Assembly: GCA_038501625.1 (NCBI GenBank)
Contig: JAZAYU010000261.1
Coordinates: 310,001-374,000 of the forward strand
DNA from: Corbicula japonica
Lineage: Eukaryota > Mollusca > Bivalvia > Venerida > Cyrenidae
Direction: 5' to 3'
Length of the DNA: 64,000 nucleotides
In this document: piece by piece, positions 40,601-47,249 of the stretch
Position numbering within the stretch: the stretch's first letter is position 1
Layout of the letters: each line of letters starts with the position of its first letter
Position numbers and translations under genes: made by a program
Notes under the pieces: generated by a model
Told to the model about the DNA's origin: nothing
Database searches by the model: none
What the model saw: the letters and a program-made list of their open reading frames with translations, nothing else

Positions 40601-43600
40601 CCATCAGCTCAACAATGTTGCATGCAAAAGCATACAAACATATAAACATAAGAATTTAATAGCATTGCAAAGCCAAAGGGCGTCTACTCAATGATCTTAC
40701 CGAGACCAGAGCACCTGGAGTAAAATCAGCAAGAACACGATGAAAAGGATAAAAGAAACAAATCGAGCTTCTAGAATCTTTTAAGAAAAGATTTCCCCAT
40801 AAACCTTCATAAACTCTTAAACCCCTGCCACCGTCGTGCAACCAAAGAGGTAAGCATAATGATCAACTGTAGATGGGTTAATCACCAGGCCTGCAGAGCG
40901 CTGGAAAAATATCATGTTGGTAACCTTTCTTTTTAAATTCACAGATGGTTTTTACGAATAACCGGGAGAAATTAACATCGCCTTTTATCTTCTAAAGTTT
41001 ATAAATTAAATCTCCATAAAAAAACTGGATGTGAAATTCCTTGTTGCAACAGTGATTTTAAACTGCACCTGTATTTATGAATTAGATCTGGATATCGGCG
41101 ATAAAACATGCAAAAGGTTTTCCTTAATTTGTGATACCGATAACCTTGTTTTGAAAGTTTTTCTGTAATGCAAAGATTACGTTCATTCAAATCATTCACA
41201 TCGTTGCAAGCTCTTGAAAAGCGAACAAGCTGTGAGATATAAACCCCGAAAGAAGTTGCACGAGGAACATCGCCGTCTAGAAACGTAAACTTTACTATTT
41301 TAAAATTAAAATCATCTCTATTATCATAAATTTTAGTAGTGGCGTAACCATTTTCAATGGATGGATTTAAATCAAGATAGTTTGCTTGCTTTTCTGAAGT
41401 GTTCGCTTTATTAAGATGTAGTTCTTTAGGATAAATCTTATTAACCAGTGATGGAAAATGGTTATTATCTATATTTAATAAATCATCAAGGTACCTCGAG
41501 GTGTTGTTAAAAGCTGTAATAATATCATCTTGATGTTCGGTAGAAAGATATAACATAAAATCTCTTTCATAACAGTATAAAAACAGATCAGCAACAAGGG
41601 GTGCACAATTAGTACCCATTGGAATGCCTATTACTTGTTTATAAATAGAGGTATCAAATCTCAAATAAATATTATCCAATAAAAATGTGAGCGCCTGGAT
41701 AAGGTATTGACAGGTCCATGAAGTATAATTATCATAAGAACCATCTGTAAAGAATGCCCTATGTTCATTACAAGCAATAAATGTTTTATTTTCTGTAGCA
41801 AAAGTTTTTTCAATGAGACTGGAGACAAACAAAATATAAAGCACACATTCAGGAATTTTAGCATCAAAGTTTTCTTTAAGATACTGTATTTAACGTGTGA
41901 CATTGTTTTTTAAATTTCTTGAAACAATTTTTGTCCAACACAATTATTTCTATTATAAAACAACGTTTTCTTTGATCATTATGTCTACGGACTTATATAA
42001 ATTAAGTATTACTAATTATTATGTTTTGCTGCATTTTTTTTAAGTATTGGAATGATTTAACAAATATCCATACAATACCATTTTCTTATAAACTCCTCTA
42101 GAACTTTAAAACACACTGCATAACTGAATGATTTTCTTGAAAGAAAATCATCAATTAATAGAGAGCCATACAAAATTAAATGCGTGATCGATAACACCAG
42201 CCAGATTATAAAAGTTTCACCAGACGTTTTTTAACCAATTTTCACATCGCAATAGCGTCGCGTCAGTGTGCTTAATGCACATATTTACGCCGTATGTGCT
42301 GGTACAATAACGACCATTGAAGGTCGATTGGCACTTGTGCTTATATTTTTTCTGTTATTTTTCTGTTAATAATCATCATGTCAAATAGTTCTTTCATAGT
42401 TCGACTTTTGTTTGATGCACTTATATACAAACAACACATGTATCCTTTTCAGGCTGGAAATGACTTTTCACTAGCAACAGTACATGTCGATGCTCTTAAT
42501 AATGCCGCAAAAATGACATTAGAACTCGATCCCGTTTTTGTGGAAAATAATACAGAAAGAGTAGAACATTTTGTGAAGAATTCCTGTCCCGCGAATTGTA
42601 CAGGAAGGGGAAAATGCGCTGATACGGGTATGTTAAAACCGATTTTAATTAATTCCATACGGGTATGTTATAACACAATTATAAATAGGTTCTGTGTTCA
42701 AAATAACACAAAATTGGAATTCAGTTATTTTCTTAAACTATTATCTTAGTCCTGACATCGCATTCTTTTATTTTATATTTATTTTATGGTAAAGGTGAGT
42801 GCGAGTGTGGAATGCACTTTTATGGTCAAGACTGCGGAATTGACGAACGAGATCCTGTTATCATAGATGACATGGAAGGGGGTGGTCTGTGTAATCTTAC
42901 TGATGGAGATGGCTGTGACTGCTTCTATCTGAGAACTAACTATCTGCTGCCACACTTCATGTGCGATGTGTCGGGACAAGTGGTAAACATTTAATATCGA
43001 GAAAAATATCAGTAGTTCCATGGGAAAAAAATGTGTTTAATAATCTATGTGGAATCAAAATGTAAATGTCATACTTTGTCGCTTATTCATCCTATATTTC
43101 CAACCGATATTATACGAATTTCAACAATTACAGTAACCTTCGTCTGTTCTGGAATAGGTATCAATTTGAATATTTGTTGTTGTTTTTAAGATCTTTATTG
43201 ATGGAACGACTGAAAATATTTCATCGGCTGTAAACAACGGAGACTACGAAGATATATTTACTGGCTTATGTTGTGTTCCCGAAGTAAAAACGAAGCAGTC
43301 ATTTGTTAACAAAACCGTATTCTACATCAGATATGACATTGCATTGAGCAACGACGGACACAATTTCGGATCGCCAGAATCAATACATGTATTCGACTCG
43401 GAGTGCCAAGATCCCGTCCCCGTCGAAACCAACGGATTTAAAATTGTTCTGAAGGTATGCACTTTATTCATTTTCACATGGTTAATACATTCTTTTAATG
43501 TTGATGTTTTAGAATCAATTATAAGCATAGTTCGTATGTAACGATATTTATGGTTTAGCAGTGACGTAAGAAAATGAAATTAAAGTAAGTTTTGTGTTCA

Positions 43601-45947
43601 CTTTATTTTTGTGATTTTACACATCTCACCTGTTATTTGGTTTTCCTATGATATTACCTGATTAAAGTTTATGCACTAAACTACTAGTAAACCAAATAGA
43701 GTAAGTTATAAAATTATGCCACATGAACAGACTTATAAAACCAAAACTACAACATATTCGTTTATTTTAAATTCCTGTTTTACGTTCTGTCTACCTTTGT
43801 CATTGCACTGTCATCGATAAAAAAGTAAATTATCCAAATTTCTCATACGGCAAAATGAAGTTTAACAAGACGTTGCGCACATACATTTTATTAATGTATC
43901 TATCCTTCTTGAACGTACGTTAAGAAAAGTTAAAACAGTAAATAGGAATAGCTAGATCTTTAAAAAAATCTAAAATCATATTTATTTATTTATTTATTTA
44001 TTTATTTACTAAGCAAAACAATACATACAATTAATGTCTACATTAGAAATATGAAAACATTATATATGGTCATCTTGTCGAATAAATGTATATAATTATT
44101 AAGATACTTTGTGATTGACCTTCATAGATGACAAAACAAAAGACAAAAAAGTGATTATCTCTGTTGTTATATCTTCATATTAAAAAGTTGGGGTTTTTTT
44201 TAAAGAAAATTATTGTTGCCATTCTCATATTACTGATGTGGGAATTTAGAAAATAGAAAACAAGCACTATACTGTATTATAAATTAATTAATAACACTAC
44301 ATCACTCTAGTTTTATGCTTTATTAAGTGAATCAAAAAATTTAGAATGATATTTTTTGACCTCTTTGTTACGCAGACATTCTTTATTTCTTTGGACAGTG
44401 CTTTTTTCAAATCCTGTTAATTTTGCAGGAAAACACTTGTTTTATAGATGGTGTGTGTGTAGCCGGAAATGAGGTCAATTGGGCGGATAATTGTTTAATT
44501 TGTGACCCGTCAACAGATATCTATGACTGGACTTACAGTAAGTGTTTCAAAATGAATTCATATAATGAAATATCACACTTTGTGAAAGCAGATGTCTCTT
44601 GTGCAATTTCCAGTTGTTTCTATCTTTCATTGCGCAAGTAATGACAAATGCTAAAACATTAACTTGATGAACGAAAGTTGGATGAACGTGTCTTCTCACC
44701 TATAATACATGTACTAAACATTTTTAGAACAAAATTATTATCATGCATATTTCGTTAATTCGGGTAACTTTTAACAGATACAAATCCGACAATCCTATAA
44801 AAACACCGACTACATATGTAGTTTTTAATACGGATAGTCATTGCTTTCGGGATTCTGTAAAAAGCTGATCTTCCTTGGACAAGCTTTCGCAGCATCATAT
44901 ATATAAATACTTTTTTATTGACATGTTCACCCGTCATTCATATTTAAAATTGGGGGCTTCAAAAATGACATGAAAACGTTGCCGTCTTAGAAACAACTTG
45001 CTCTAGAGCCAACAAACATGACATAGAGGCGGCATTTAATAAATTCATTGCAAAACATCAGCTGATCCAATGACATCAAATAAAATGGTTGTAAGTAACG
45101 TCATAAAATAAAAAATAAATACATCAGTTATTTGGAAAAACTAGAATAGCATGATGGTAGCCTTTAAAATAAAGGGAAAAAGTTACTTCATTTTTAAAAA
45201 GTATTCGTGAATTCAAAATAAAAAAGATGAAAAGCGAACTTTGAAAGCTATCGAACAAGAAAAATATGAAAATATTGCAGGCTCGGTTTGATTGAATGTT
45301 CATGGACAGTAATGGAAATGCTTATTACTGCCCACCCCGCATAGCCCCGGGTTAAGCGCAATTCAATATTTACCCCAATAAACAGTACAATTTTGACCAT
45401 CCCAAACGATGGTGTGCATATGACGATGGACATGGAACCTTCAATGCGGTATTTTCAGATTAATGGTCCCCAGATAAAAGAATTGGTTTGCCCTAAACGA
45501 AAAAACAATGGGCGGAATTAAACAGAATAGAAATTTGGCTACCGACAGGATATTTGACCTCACTCTTTTTGTTTTTTCTTTAATCTCTTTAATCTCTTTT
45601 ATCTCTTTGTCTATGTTACTGAGACCAGTTAATAAACTTTCAAGTTTCATTATCCATATTGCTATCACAATGATTTATGGCTGTCGATTTATAATGTCGA
45701 AGGTTGTTTTTTCACTAATTCCTTAAAATAGAGAAAACTGAGTAAAAATCATTTTAAATGCCGATAGTTTGGCTTATGAGGTCACAAAATTCCACAGAAT
45801 AAAAAGGAAAGATATTGAGTTTGGAGATTGATATTAAAATTGAGGCAAAATGACAGCATTTCAATAAAGACACAGCCTTGTATGTAATTCGTCTTTCCGT
45901 CTGTGAATTAATAATAATAATAATAATAATAATAAACTATAATAATA

Positions 45948-46006
<59 letters not shown>

Positions 46007-47228
46007 TAATAATAATAACATGCTTTATATTTTGCCATAGATTGTAAGCCAAAAGCAGTAGAAAACAATAACCTGGGTGTTATACTTGGAGCAACCTTTG
46101 GTTGCATTACAACTGTTGTTCTGATTGGTATAGTCTTAGCAGTGTGGCACCTTAAACTGAAGGCAACATACAAGAAACGCAAGTAAGTGACAAACATTCA
46201 AGTACCTGTTTGCAAGAAAAGCAAGAAAAACATTTCGTTTGATTCTCGTATATTTTCGAAGTTATGATTCAATTAATTAACATTATGTGTTTCGTTCTTT
46301 TCGCAACACTTAGATTTTGCAATAAATGGCGTTTTTCATTTCTATGGAAAATGAAACCATGTAAAAAGGCAAATTATCTTAAATCCGCAAATATATTTAT
46401 GCTCGCTGTTGTCGACAGTCTATTGCAAAAACGCAAACAAACTAACAAAACAAGAACAAAATTTCATATGCTTTTGACTATGTTTGGCTTGAATTTCCAA
46501 AACAACATAAATGGGTTTAAAAGTTATAGTCTAAGAACACATACAACCCAAATACACAATTGAATGAAAAAAAGGAAATGTGCATATCACGAATGGCCAC
46601 ATCCAGCAGACATAGTCTCCCCACACAGCCAAAAGGTAAAGCTGTATTACACGAGGAAGGTCGTGTAAAAAATACCTTTTCTGCAGACTGCAATTTGACG
46701 TTCTTTAATGTTCTGAATTTCTGAATGTGGAGGAAATCTGCACCAATATATGTTTTCCAAAAAATAAATAAAACAATAAAAATGCATACCAGGAATGACC
46801 AAATACAGTTGACACAGCCTCTCCTCACAGCCAAAAGAAAAGAGGAGAAGAGAGCATGGTTATACAATGATCAGTTTCGAATTGACGTCACAAACAAGTA
46901 ACGGAAGTGAGAACCCGAGGGGTAACCTCCATGAAACGGTCAGTGGCAAAACAATTTGCCACCGGAGGTTTTAACCAGGTACTAGGGTGCACCAACCTTA
47001 CACTCTCCGACAGTTCCCTATATGAACAAACAAGTACGAGTAGTAGAAGTTGACTTGGTGAAATAACCCCAACCCACACATCAATTCGACAATCTTATAT
47101 GCAGAAGCACACAAACAATAAAATGATTTTCAGATTGGTTAATCTGACGCTTTTTTTTCAGGTCTGTGAATGCAAGTCAAGACTTCAATGATCCTGTTGA
47201 AATGAGGAGTGATCGGAGGAATATATAA
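7747..47228 (+). CDS. VWDE-like gene A: D8C, VWD, EGF and transmembrane protein (about 29 exons)
   Basis: This split gene resembles the animal family of von Willebrand factor D and EGF domain proteins (VWDE). I chained exons by GT/AG borders and phase. From 8602 to the TAA at 47226-47228 the phases agree throughout, giving about 1,440 residues when cassette A is used. Domain order is repeated beta-rich modules, an EGF-like knot, D8C, a long beta-rich middle, VWD, a variable cassette, EGF, a cysteine-rich exon, one membrane helix and a short basic tail. The product should be a cell-surface protein with a large ectodomain. The start codon and signal peptide were not found, so the 5' end is incomplete. 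An AATAAA lies at 47244-47249. Family naming rests on domain pattern only; I did not assign an orthologue. Confidence 0.8.
8786..8812. repeat. Poly(C) tract
   Basis: A C-rich run with about 20 consecutive Cs lies 22 bases downstream of the donor at 8764/8765, inside an intron. Confidence 0.9.
9340..9640 (-). mobile_element. Degenerate 3'-end fragment of the Penelope-like element
   Basis: Matches the non-coding 3' region next to the reverse transcriptase copies at 27.1 and 40.3 kb: ccgctttggaaaggtc, ttgccccaacaggtt, cttggtgaaatat, gatgcatgcacaaacac. No coding part remains. It lies in the intron 8765-9950. Confidence 0.65.
13073..13162 (-). repeat. tRNA-derived (SINE-like) sequence
   Basis: On the minus strand an A-box (TTAGCTCAGTTGG, 13142-13154) and a B-box (GGGTTCGCTCCC, 13083-13094) are spaced as in a tRNA, but the 90-base distance and lack of a clean cloverleaf favour a tRNA-derived SINE or pseudogene. 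Confidence 0.6.
13626..13695 (-). repeat. tRNA-Glu(CTC)-like pseudogene or SINE head
   Basis: The minus strand reads as a tRNA from CCTTGGTGTAGTGG through the loop CTCTCAA (anticodon CTC) to GGGTTCAAAACTCGG. The 5' acceptor strand (CGCCTTG) does not pair with the 3' strand (GAGGAAC), so it is probably not functional. Confidence 0.5.
14464..16096 (+). CDS. VWDE-A exons: EGF-like knot and D8C domain
   Basis: Exons 14464-14568, 15210-15431, 15686-15856 and 16070-16096 are all phase 1 at both ends. The first is a cysteine-rich EGF-like segment (NCTRSEDCYDENSEC, then CECVDGVCHK). The next two form a D8C domain, the module of uromodulin, GP2 and OIT3. It has SSWYKVSP, a CGTTYQFYIHG step, then a GSHP turn and CYGDC, and ends near YCV. 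These match the family signature W-Y-x-F, C-G-T, H-P and a terminal Y-C. The last is a 27-base micro-exon encoding an acidic, proline-containing linker. The domain is extracellular and disulfide-bonded in known families. Confidence 0.75.
14812..15155 (-). mobile_element. Penelope-like 3'-end fragment, interrupted by a MITE
   Basis: Contains the recurrent words gcaaaacaatttgtcac, tagggtgcaccaacctcac and ctccaatccacccatcggct, shared with the ends of the copies at 27.3 and 40.4 kb. The insertion 14943-15104 splits it. All lies in the intron 14569-15209. Confidence 0.65.
14943..15104. mobile_element. Short MITE with imperfect terminal inverted repeats
   Basis: The left end cattcaaacctgtttgcagc and right end (read in reverse) cagttgaacctgccttaac are imperfect inverted repeats of about 25 bp, flanked by TA on both sides. 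The length of 162 bp and TA target fit a Tc1/mariner-type non-autonomous element. Confidence 0.55.
16698..19019 (+). CDS. VWDE-A exons: middle beta-rich ectodomain
   Basis: Exons are 16698-16875, 17569-17671, 17976-18126, 18327-18547 and 18861-19019. They encode an ectodomain region between D8C and VWD, as in VWDE proteins. It has several N-glycosylation sequons (NAT, NCS, NYT) and spaced cysteines but no motif I can name. For the fourth exon an acceptor at 18343 looks stronger by pyrimidine content, but it puts a stop in frame. The acceptor at 18325-18326 restores the frame, so I use 18327. The final exon is phase 0 at both ends. Confidence 0.65.
19949..20010 (+). repeat. tRNA-derived SINE-like sequence
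   Basis: The plus strand has an A-box-like TGGTTAAGGTCTCCGACC and a B-box-like GAGTTCGATGCC, about 35 bases apart. The 5' acceptor half is missing, so a SINE or tRNA pseudogene is more likely than a tRNA gene. Confidence 0.45.
20070..21484 (-). mobile_element. Non-autonomous hAT element with 8-bp target-site duplication
   Basis: The element runs from TAGGGATGG to CCATCCCTA and is flanked on both sides by TTTAAAAC (20062-20069 and 21485-21492), the 8-bp duplication typical of hAT transposons. The subterminal regions are rich in ACTCGAGTACT palindromes (20102-20145, 21405-21470). Inside, the minus strand (20421-20672) keeps a degenerate BED-type zinc-finger segment, SSAWSYFKRAADGKTVKC followed by a C-terminal LKLKH, as found at the N-terminus of hAT transposases. 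The catalytic part is absent. It is nested in the 19591-22621 element and is therefore younger. Confidence 0.8.
21709..21774 (-). repeat. tRNA-like sequence (Arg-CCT-like) or SINE
   Basis: The minus strand reads CGCAGAGTGGTTTATG (D arm, A-box), an anticodon loop CTCCTAA and GATTCGATTCCC (B-box). Stems are imperfect, so a tRNA-derived repeat is favoured. Confidence 0.45.
22862..32015 (+). CDS. VWDE-A exons: von Willebrand factor D domain
   Basis: Exons 22862-22944, 23693-23756, 31178-31360 and 31813-32015 join in frame (phases 0-2, 2-0, 0-0, 0-2). They encode a VWD domain. It opens with CYAHVDPHMQTADGY and GELILYRN, continues through CACAVAVRAGGDVF and IGFTSCNNGG, and closes with EGLCGYFDYNKENDL, the EGLCG-type loop with acidic calcium-binding-like residues. 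The canonical TFDG start is altered to TADG. It ends with FSMSWR, where the next exon is chosen. A decayed DIRS retrotransposon with nested insertions expands the intron 23757-31177. Confidence 0.85.
23937..23992. repeat. GAC/GAT trinucleotide-rich tract
   Basis: Imperfect (GAC)n followed by (GAT)n in the intron between the second VWD exon and the DIRS element. Confidence 0.7.
24290..24405 (+). mobile_element. Penelope-like 3'-end fragment inside the DIRS 5' part
   Basis: Carries the terminal signature gtggggaggctgtg ... tggatgtggccattcctg ... atatgcatatt shared with about ten sites in the window, here ending near 24405. It is extremely 5'-truncated. Confidence 0.6.
24641..25800 (+). pseudogene. 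DIRS ORF1 (gag-like) remnant
   Basis: Partial frames at 24641-24913 and 25448-25636, then a shifted frame near 25665-25760. The stretch NQAGRAGTFHLPIRRKAA followed by DSGLDTLKD and then FGAGLQSKLKTRKK resembles the conserved core of DIRS ORF1 proteins. Stops and frameshifts separate the pieces, so no product is expected. Confidence 0.65.
27128..28915 (-). mobile_element. Penelope-like retroelement copy 1, nested in the DIRS element
   Basis: The minus strand carries, 5' to 3', YWLPKMHKTPHKARFIANSS (near 28900), DFSTLYTSLPHYLIKDKL (near 28640), SRYLDDLFNIYNNHF (YLDD catalytic box, near 28350), then YGVYISQLVRFSRACNDV and RYHKLRKTF. A non-coding 3' region follows, ending at atatatgcatatc (27128). 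The PKMHK and LYTSLP motifs favour a Penelope-like reverse transcriptase. A deletion near 28435, compared with copy 2, removes the segment carrying the GIPMGTNCAP motif. The frame is broken, so this copy is dead. A (GA)n run of about 70 bp lies in its 3' region. Confidence 0.75.
27183..27251. repeat. (GA)n microsatellite
   Basis: An uninterrupted GA run of about 65 bases inside the 3' region of Penelope-like copy 1. It creates long meaningless open frames on both strands. Confidence 0.95.
29700..30450 (+). pseudogene. DIRS tyrosine recombinase remnant
   Basis: Frames at 29707-29955 and 30251-30445 hold RPPTNRLIPEWDILKVLESL and SLKLITYKTVFL, typical of the DIRS recombinase core, then VKAHSTRALGLSLALFKGAS, which contains the H-x-x-R catalytic box. 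Frameshifts and stops between them (29956-30240) disrupt the gene. The C-terminal nucleophilic tyrosine region is not clear. Confidence 0.7.
31579..31641. repeat. (CT)n microsatellite
   Basis: A CT run of about 60 bases in the intron 31361-31812. It is preceded by a short plus-strand Penelope-like 3' fragment (about 31510-31560, ttttgccaccgaccgttccg). Confidence 0.95.
32494..32915 (+). repeat. Tandem repeat, about 189-bp unit, made of Penelope-like 3'-end sequence
   Basis: Two full units (32494-32682, 32683-32871) and a partial third start with ttttgtgagtgtggcgattc and include atatgcatat, ggcggccg(t/c)aaaacgtctcccgg and ggggaggctgtg. The first unit is preceded by a piece of repeat B (tcagtcaaaccgag, near 32440). 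All are in the intron 32016-33003. Confidence 0.75.
33004..34204 (+). CDS. VWDE-A post-VWD cassette A (three exons)
   Basis: Exons are 33004-33310 (phase 2 in, 0 out), 33772-33849 (phase 0-0, 78 bases, less certain) and 34067-34204 (phase 0-0). The first completes the arginine codon of FSMSWR and encodes a serine/asparagine-rich segment with several cysteines. The last encodes a helical segment beginning SPITMDQAKQICFDF and ending DECAFDVF. Cassette A and cassette B at 38660-40208 have the same borders and similar last exons (DFADRLKGI versus EFADSIPDE; ECAFDVF versus QCVFDVL), showing a tandem duplication. The next constant exon at 42453 starts in phase 0 and fits either. Confidence 0.65.
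34300..34560 (-). mobile_element. Penelope-like reverse transcriptase fragment, copy 3
   Basis: About 180 bases (aaatcatcaaggtacatcgg through tctctttcataacagtataa to gatcagcaacaag) match copy 2 across the YLDD region on the minus strand. It carries no intact frame and lies in the VWDE-A intron 34205-38659. Confidence 0.65.
34925..35155 (+). mobile_element. Penelope-like 3'-end fragment, plus strand
   Basis: Contains gaacctggtttgaaccccca, ttttgccactgaccgtttc and gtgaggaggctg...taatatgcatatttc, the reverse complement of the 3' region seen at 40.3-40.6 kb. Confidence 0.6.
36379..37258 (+). mobile_element. Tc1/mariner-like element, internally deleted, TA duplication
   Basis: Terminal inverted repeats of about 30 bp (TACTGAGTGCCAATGAAAAC at 36379 and its reverse complement ending 37258) are flanked by TA on each side. 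A frame at 36683-36838 encodes about 51 residues with the helix-turn-helix GMSRREIARRMHCSPSTITR, the N-terminal DNA-binding part of a Tc1-like transposase. The frame then stops, and the catalytic domain is replaced by dispersed repeat B sequence (about 36840-37160). Confidence 0.8.
38660..40208 (+). CDS. VWDE-A post-VWD cassette B (two exons)
   Basis: Exon 38660-38969 enters in phase 2, completing an arginine codon exactly as exon 33004 does. It encodes LKDEENLFKIYKKEF, a YCVCEQ step, CSPTQYLDC and a basic NRRRS stretch, and leaves in phase 0. Exon 40059-40208 is phase 0-0, with DDEALEVCRKMIDES and GQCVFDVL, homologous to exon 34067-34204. No clear counterpart of the 78-base exon was seen between them. 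A direct splice 38969 to 40059 keeps the frame. The cassette B product is 21 residues shorter than cassette A. Confidence 0.65.
39463..39840. repeat. Two-copy tandem duplication, about 185 bp unit
   Basis: Copies at 39463-39645 and 39646-39840 share gatctttacaag, attgacgaaaga, aatcgcacagc, ggaatcgccatgtgatca and cttgagttttggcctctgtc. It lies in the intron between the two cassette B exons. Confidence 0.75.
40297..41900 (-). mobile_element. Penelope-like retroelement copy 2
   Basis: The minus strand frame 40999-41844 (281 codons) preserves the reverse transcriptase palm: QVIGIPMGTNCAPLVADLF, then SRYLDDLLNIDNNHF with the YLDD box, then SFGVYISQLVRFSRACN and RYHKLRKTF. It continues in shifted frames to about 40656, followed by a 3' region ending at gaaatatgcatatcagg (near 40297). 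The 5' part (PKMHK motif) is missing, so the copy is truncated. No endonuclease was seen. It is in the VWDE-A intron 40209-42452. Family assignment to Penelope-like is by motif pattern. Confidence 0.75.
42453..42982 (+). CDS. VWDE-A exons: EGF-like domain region
   Basis: Exons 42453-42627 (phase 0-1) and 42795-42982 (phase 1-0) encode AGNDFSLATVHVDAL, then an EGF-like domain split between them (CPANCTGRGKCADTG joined to ECECGMHFYGQDC), then DDMEGGGLCNLTDGDGCDCF. The spacing C-x3-C-x5-C then C-x-C-x8-C is EGF-type. The acceptor of the second exon is AAAG, a weak context, but the frame and cysteine spacing support it. Confidence 0.8.
43191..44537 (+). CDS. VWDE-A exons: membrane-proximal cysteine-rich region
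   Basis: Exons 43191-43454 (264 bases, phase 0-0) and 44429-44537 (109 bases, phase 0-1). The first includes LCCVPEVKTK and RYDIALSNDGHNFGSPESI and the second NTCFIDGVCVAGNEV and DNCLICDPSTD. The convergent paralogue on the minus strand has counterparts at 52691-52924 and 51795-51903. The second pair have identical lengths and phases. The intron between the two exons carries a (TTTA)n tract. Confidence 0.8.
43978..44007. repeat. (TTTA)n microsatellite
   Basis: Seven to eight TTTA units in the intron 43455-44428. Confidence 0.9.
45265..45530 (-). repeat. Dispersed repeat B, minus-strand copy
   Basis: The reverse complement of the sequence at about 36840-37110 (ggttaagcgcaattc, aaacagtacaattttgacca, tccccagataaaagaattgg). 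This copy extends further than copy 1 and includes the part fused into the Tc1-like element. It lies in the intron 44538-46040. Confidence 0.7.
45907..46019. repeat. (AAT)n microsatellite next to the transmembrane exon
   Basis: About 110 bases of slightly interrupted AAT units end 21 bases before the acceptor of the exon at 46041. The track creates long poly-Tyr and poly-Leu frames on the minus strand that are not genes. Confidence 0.95.
46041..47228 (+). CDS. VWDE-A last exons: membrane helix and cytoplasmic tail
   Basis: Exon 46041-46182 (phase 1-2) encodes a juxtamembrane NCKPKAVENNN, a single hydrophobic helix (LGVILGATFGCITTVVLIGI and on), then a basic stop-transfer stretch KLKATYKKRK. 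Exon 47162-47228 encodes a 21-residue acidic tail ending in RRNI and the TAA stop. AATAAA follows at 47244-47249. The topology is type I: ectodomain outside, short tail inside. The minus-strand paralogue has the same split of helix and tail. Confidence 0.8.
46585..47115 (-). mobile_element. Penelope-like 3'-end fragments in the last VWDE-A intron
   Basis: Two partial ends (tgcatatcacgaatggccac at about 46580; tgcataccaggaatgacc near 46783) are followed by cggtcagtggcaaaacaatt, ccaggtactagggtgcacca and ttggtgaaataaccccaacc. No coding sequence remains. Confidence 0.65.
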
Positions 47229-47249
47229 TCTAATGAATTTAAAAATAAA

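Noticed and set aside
45861..46197. Minus-strand frames rich in Tyr or Leu
   Set aside because: They are translations of the (AAT)n microsatellite plus the antisense of the VWDE-A membrane exon.
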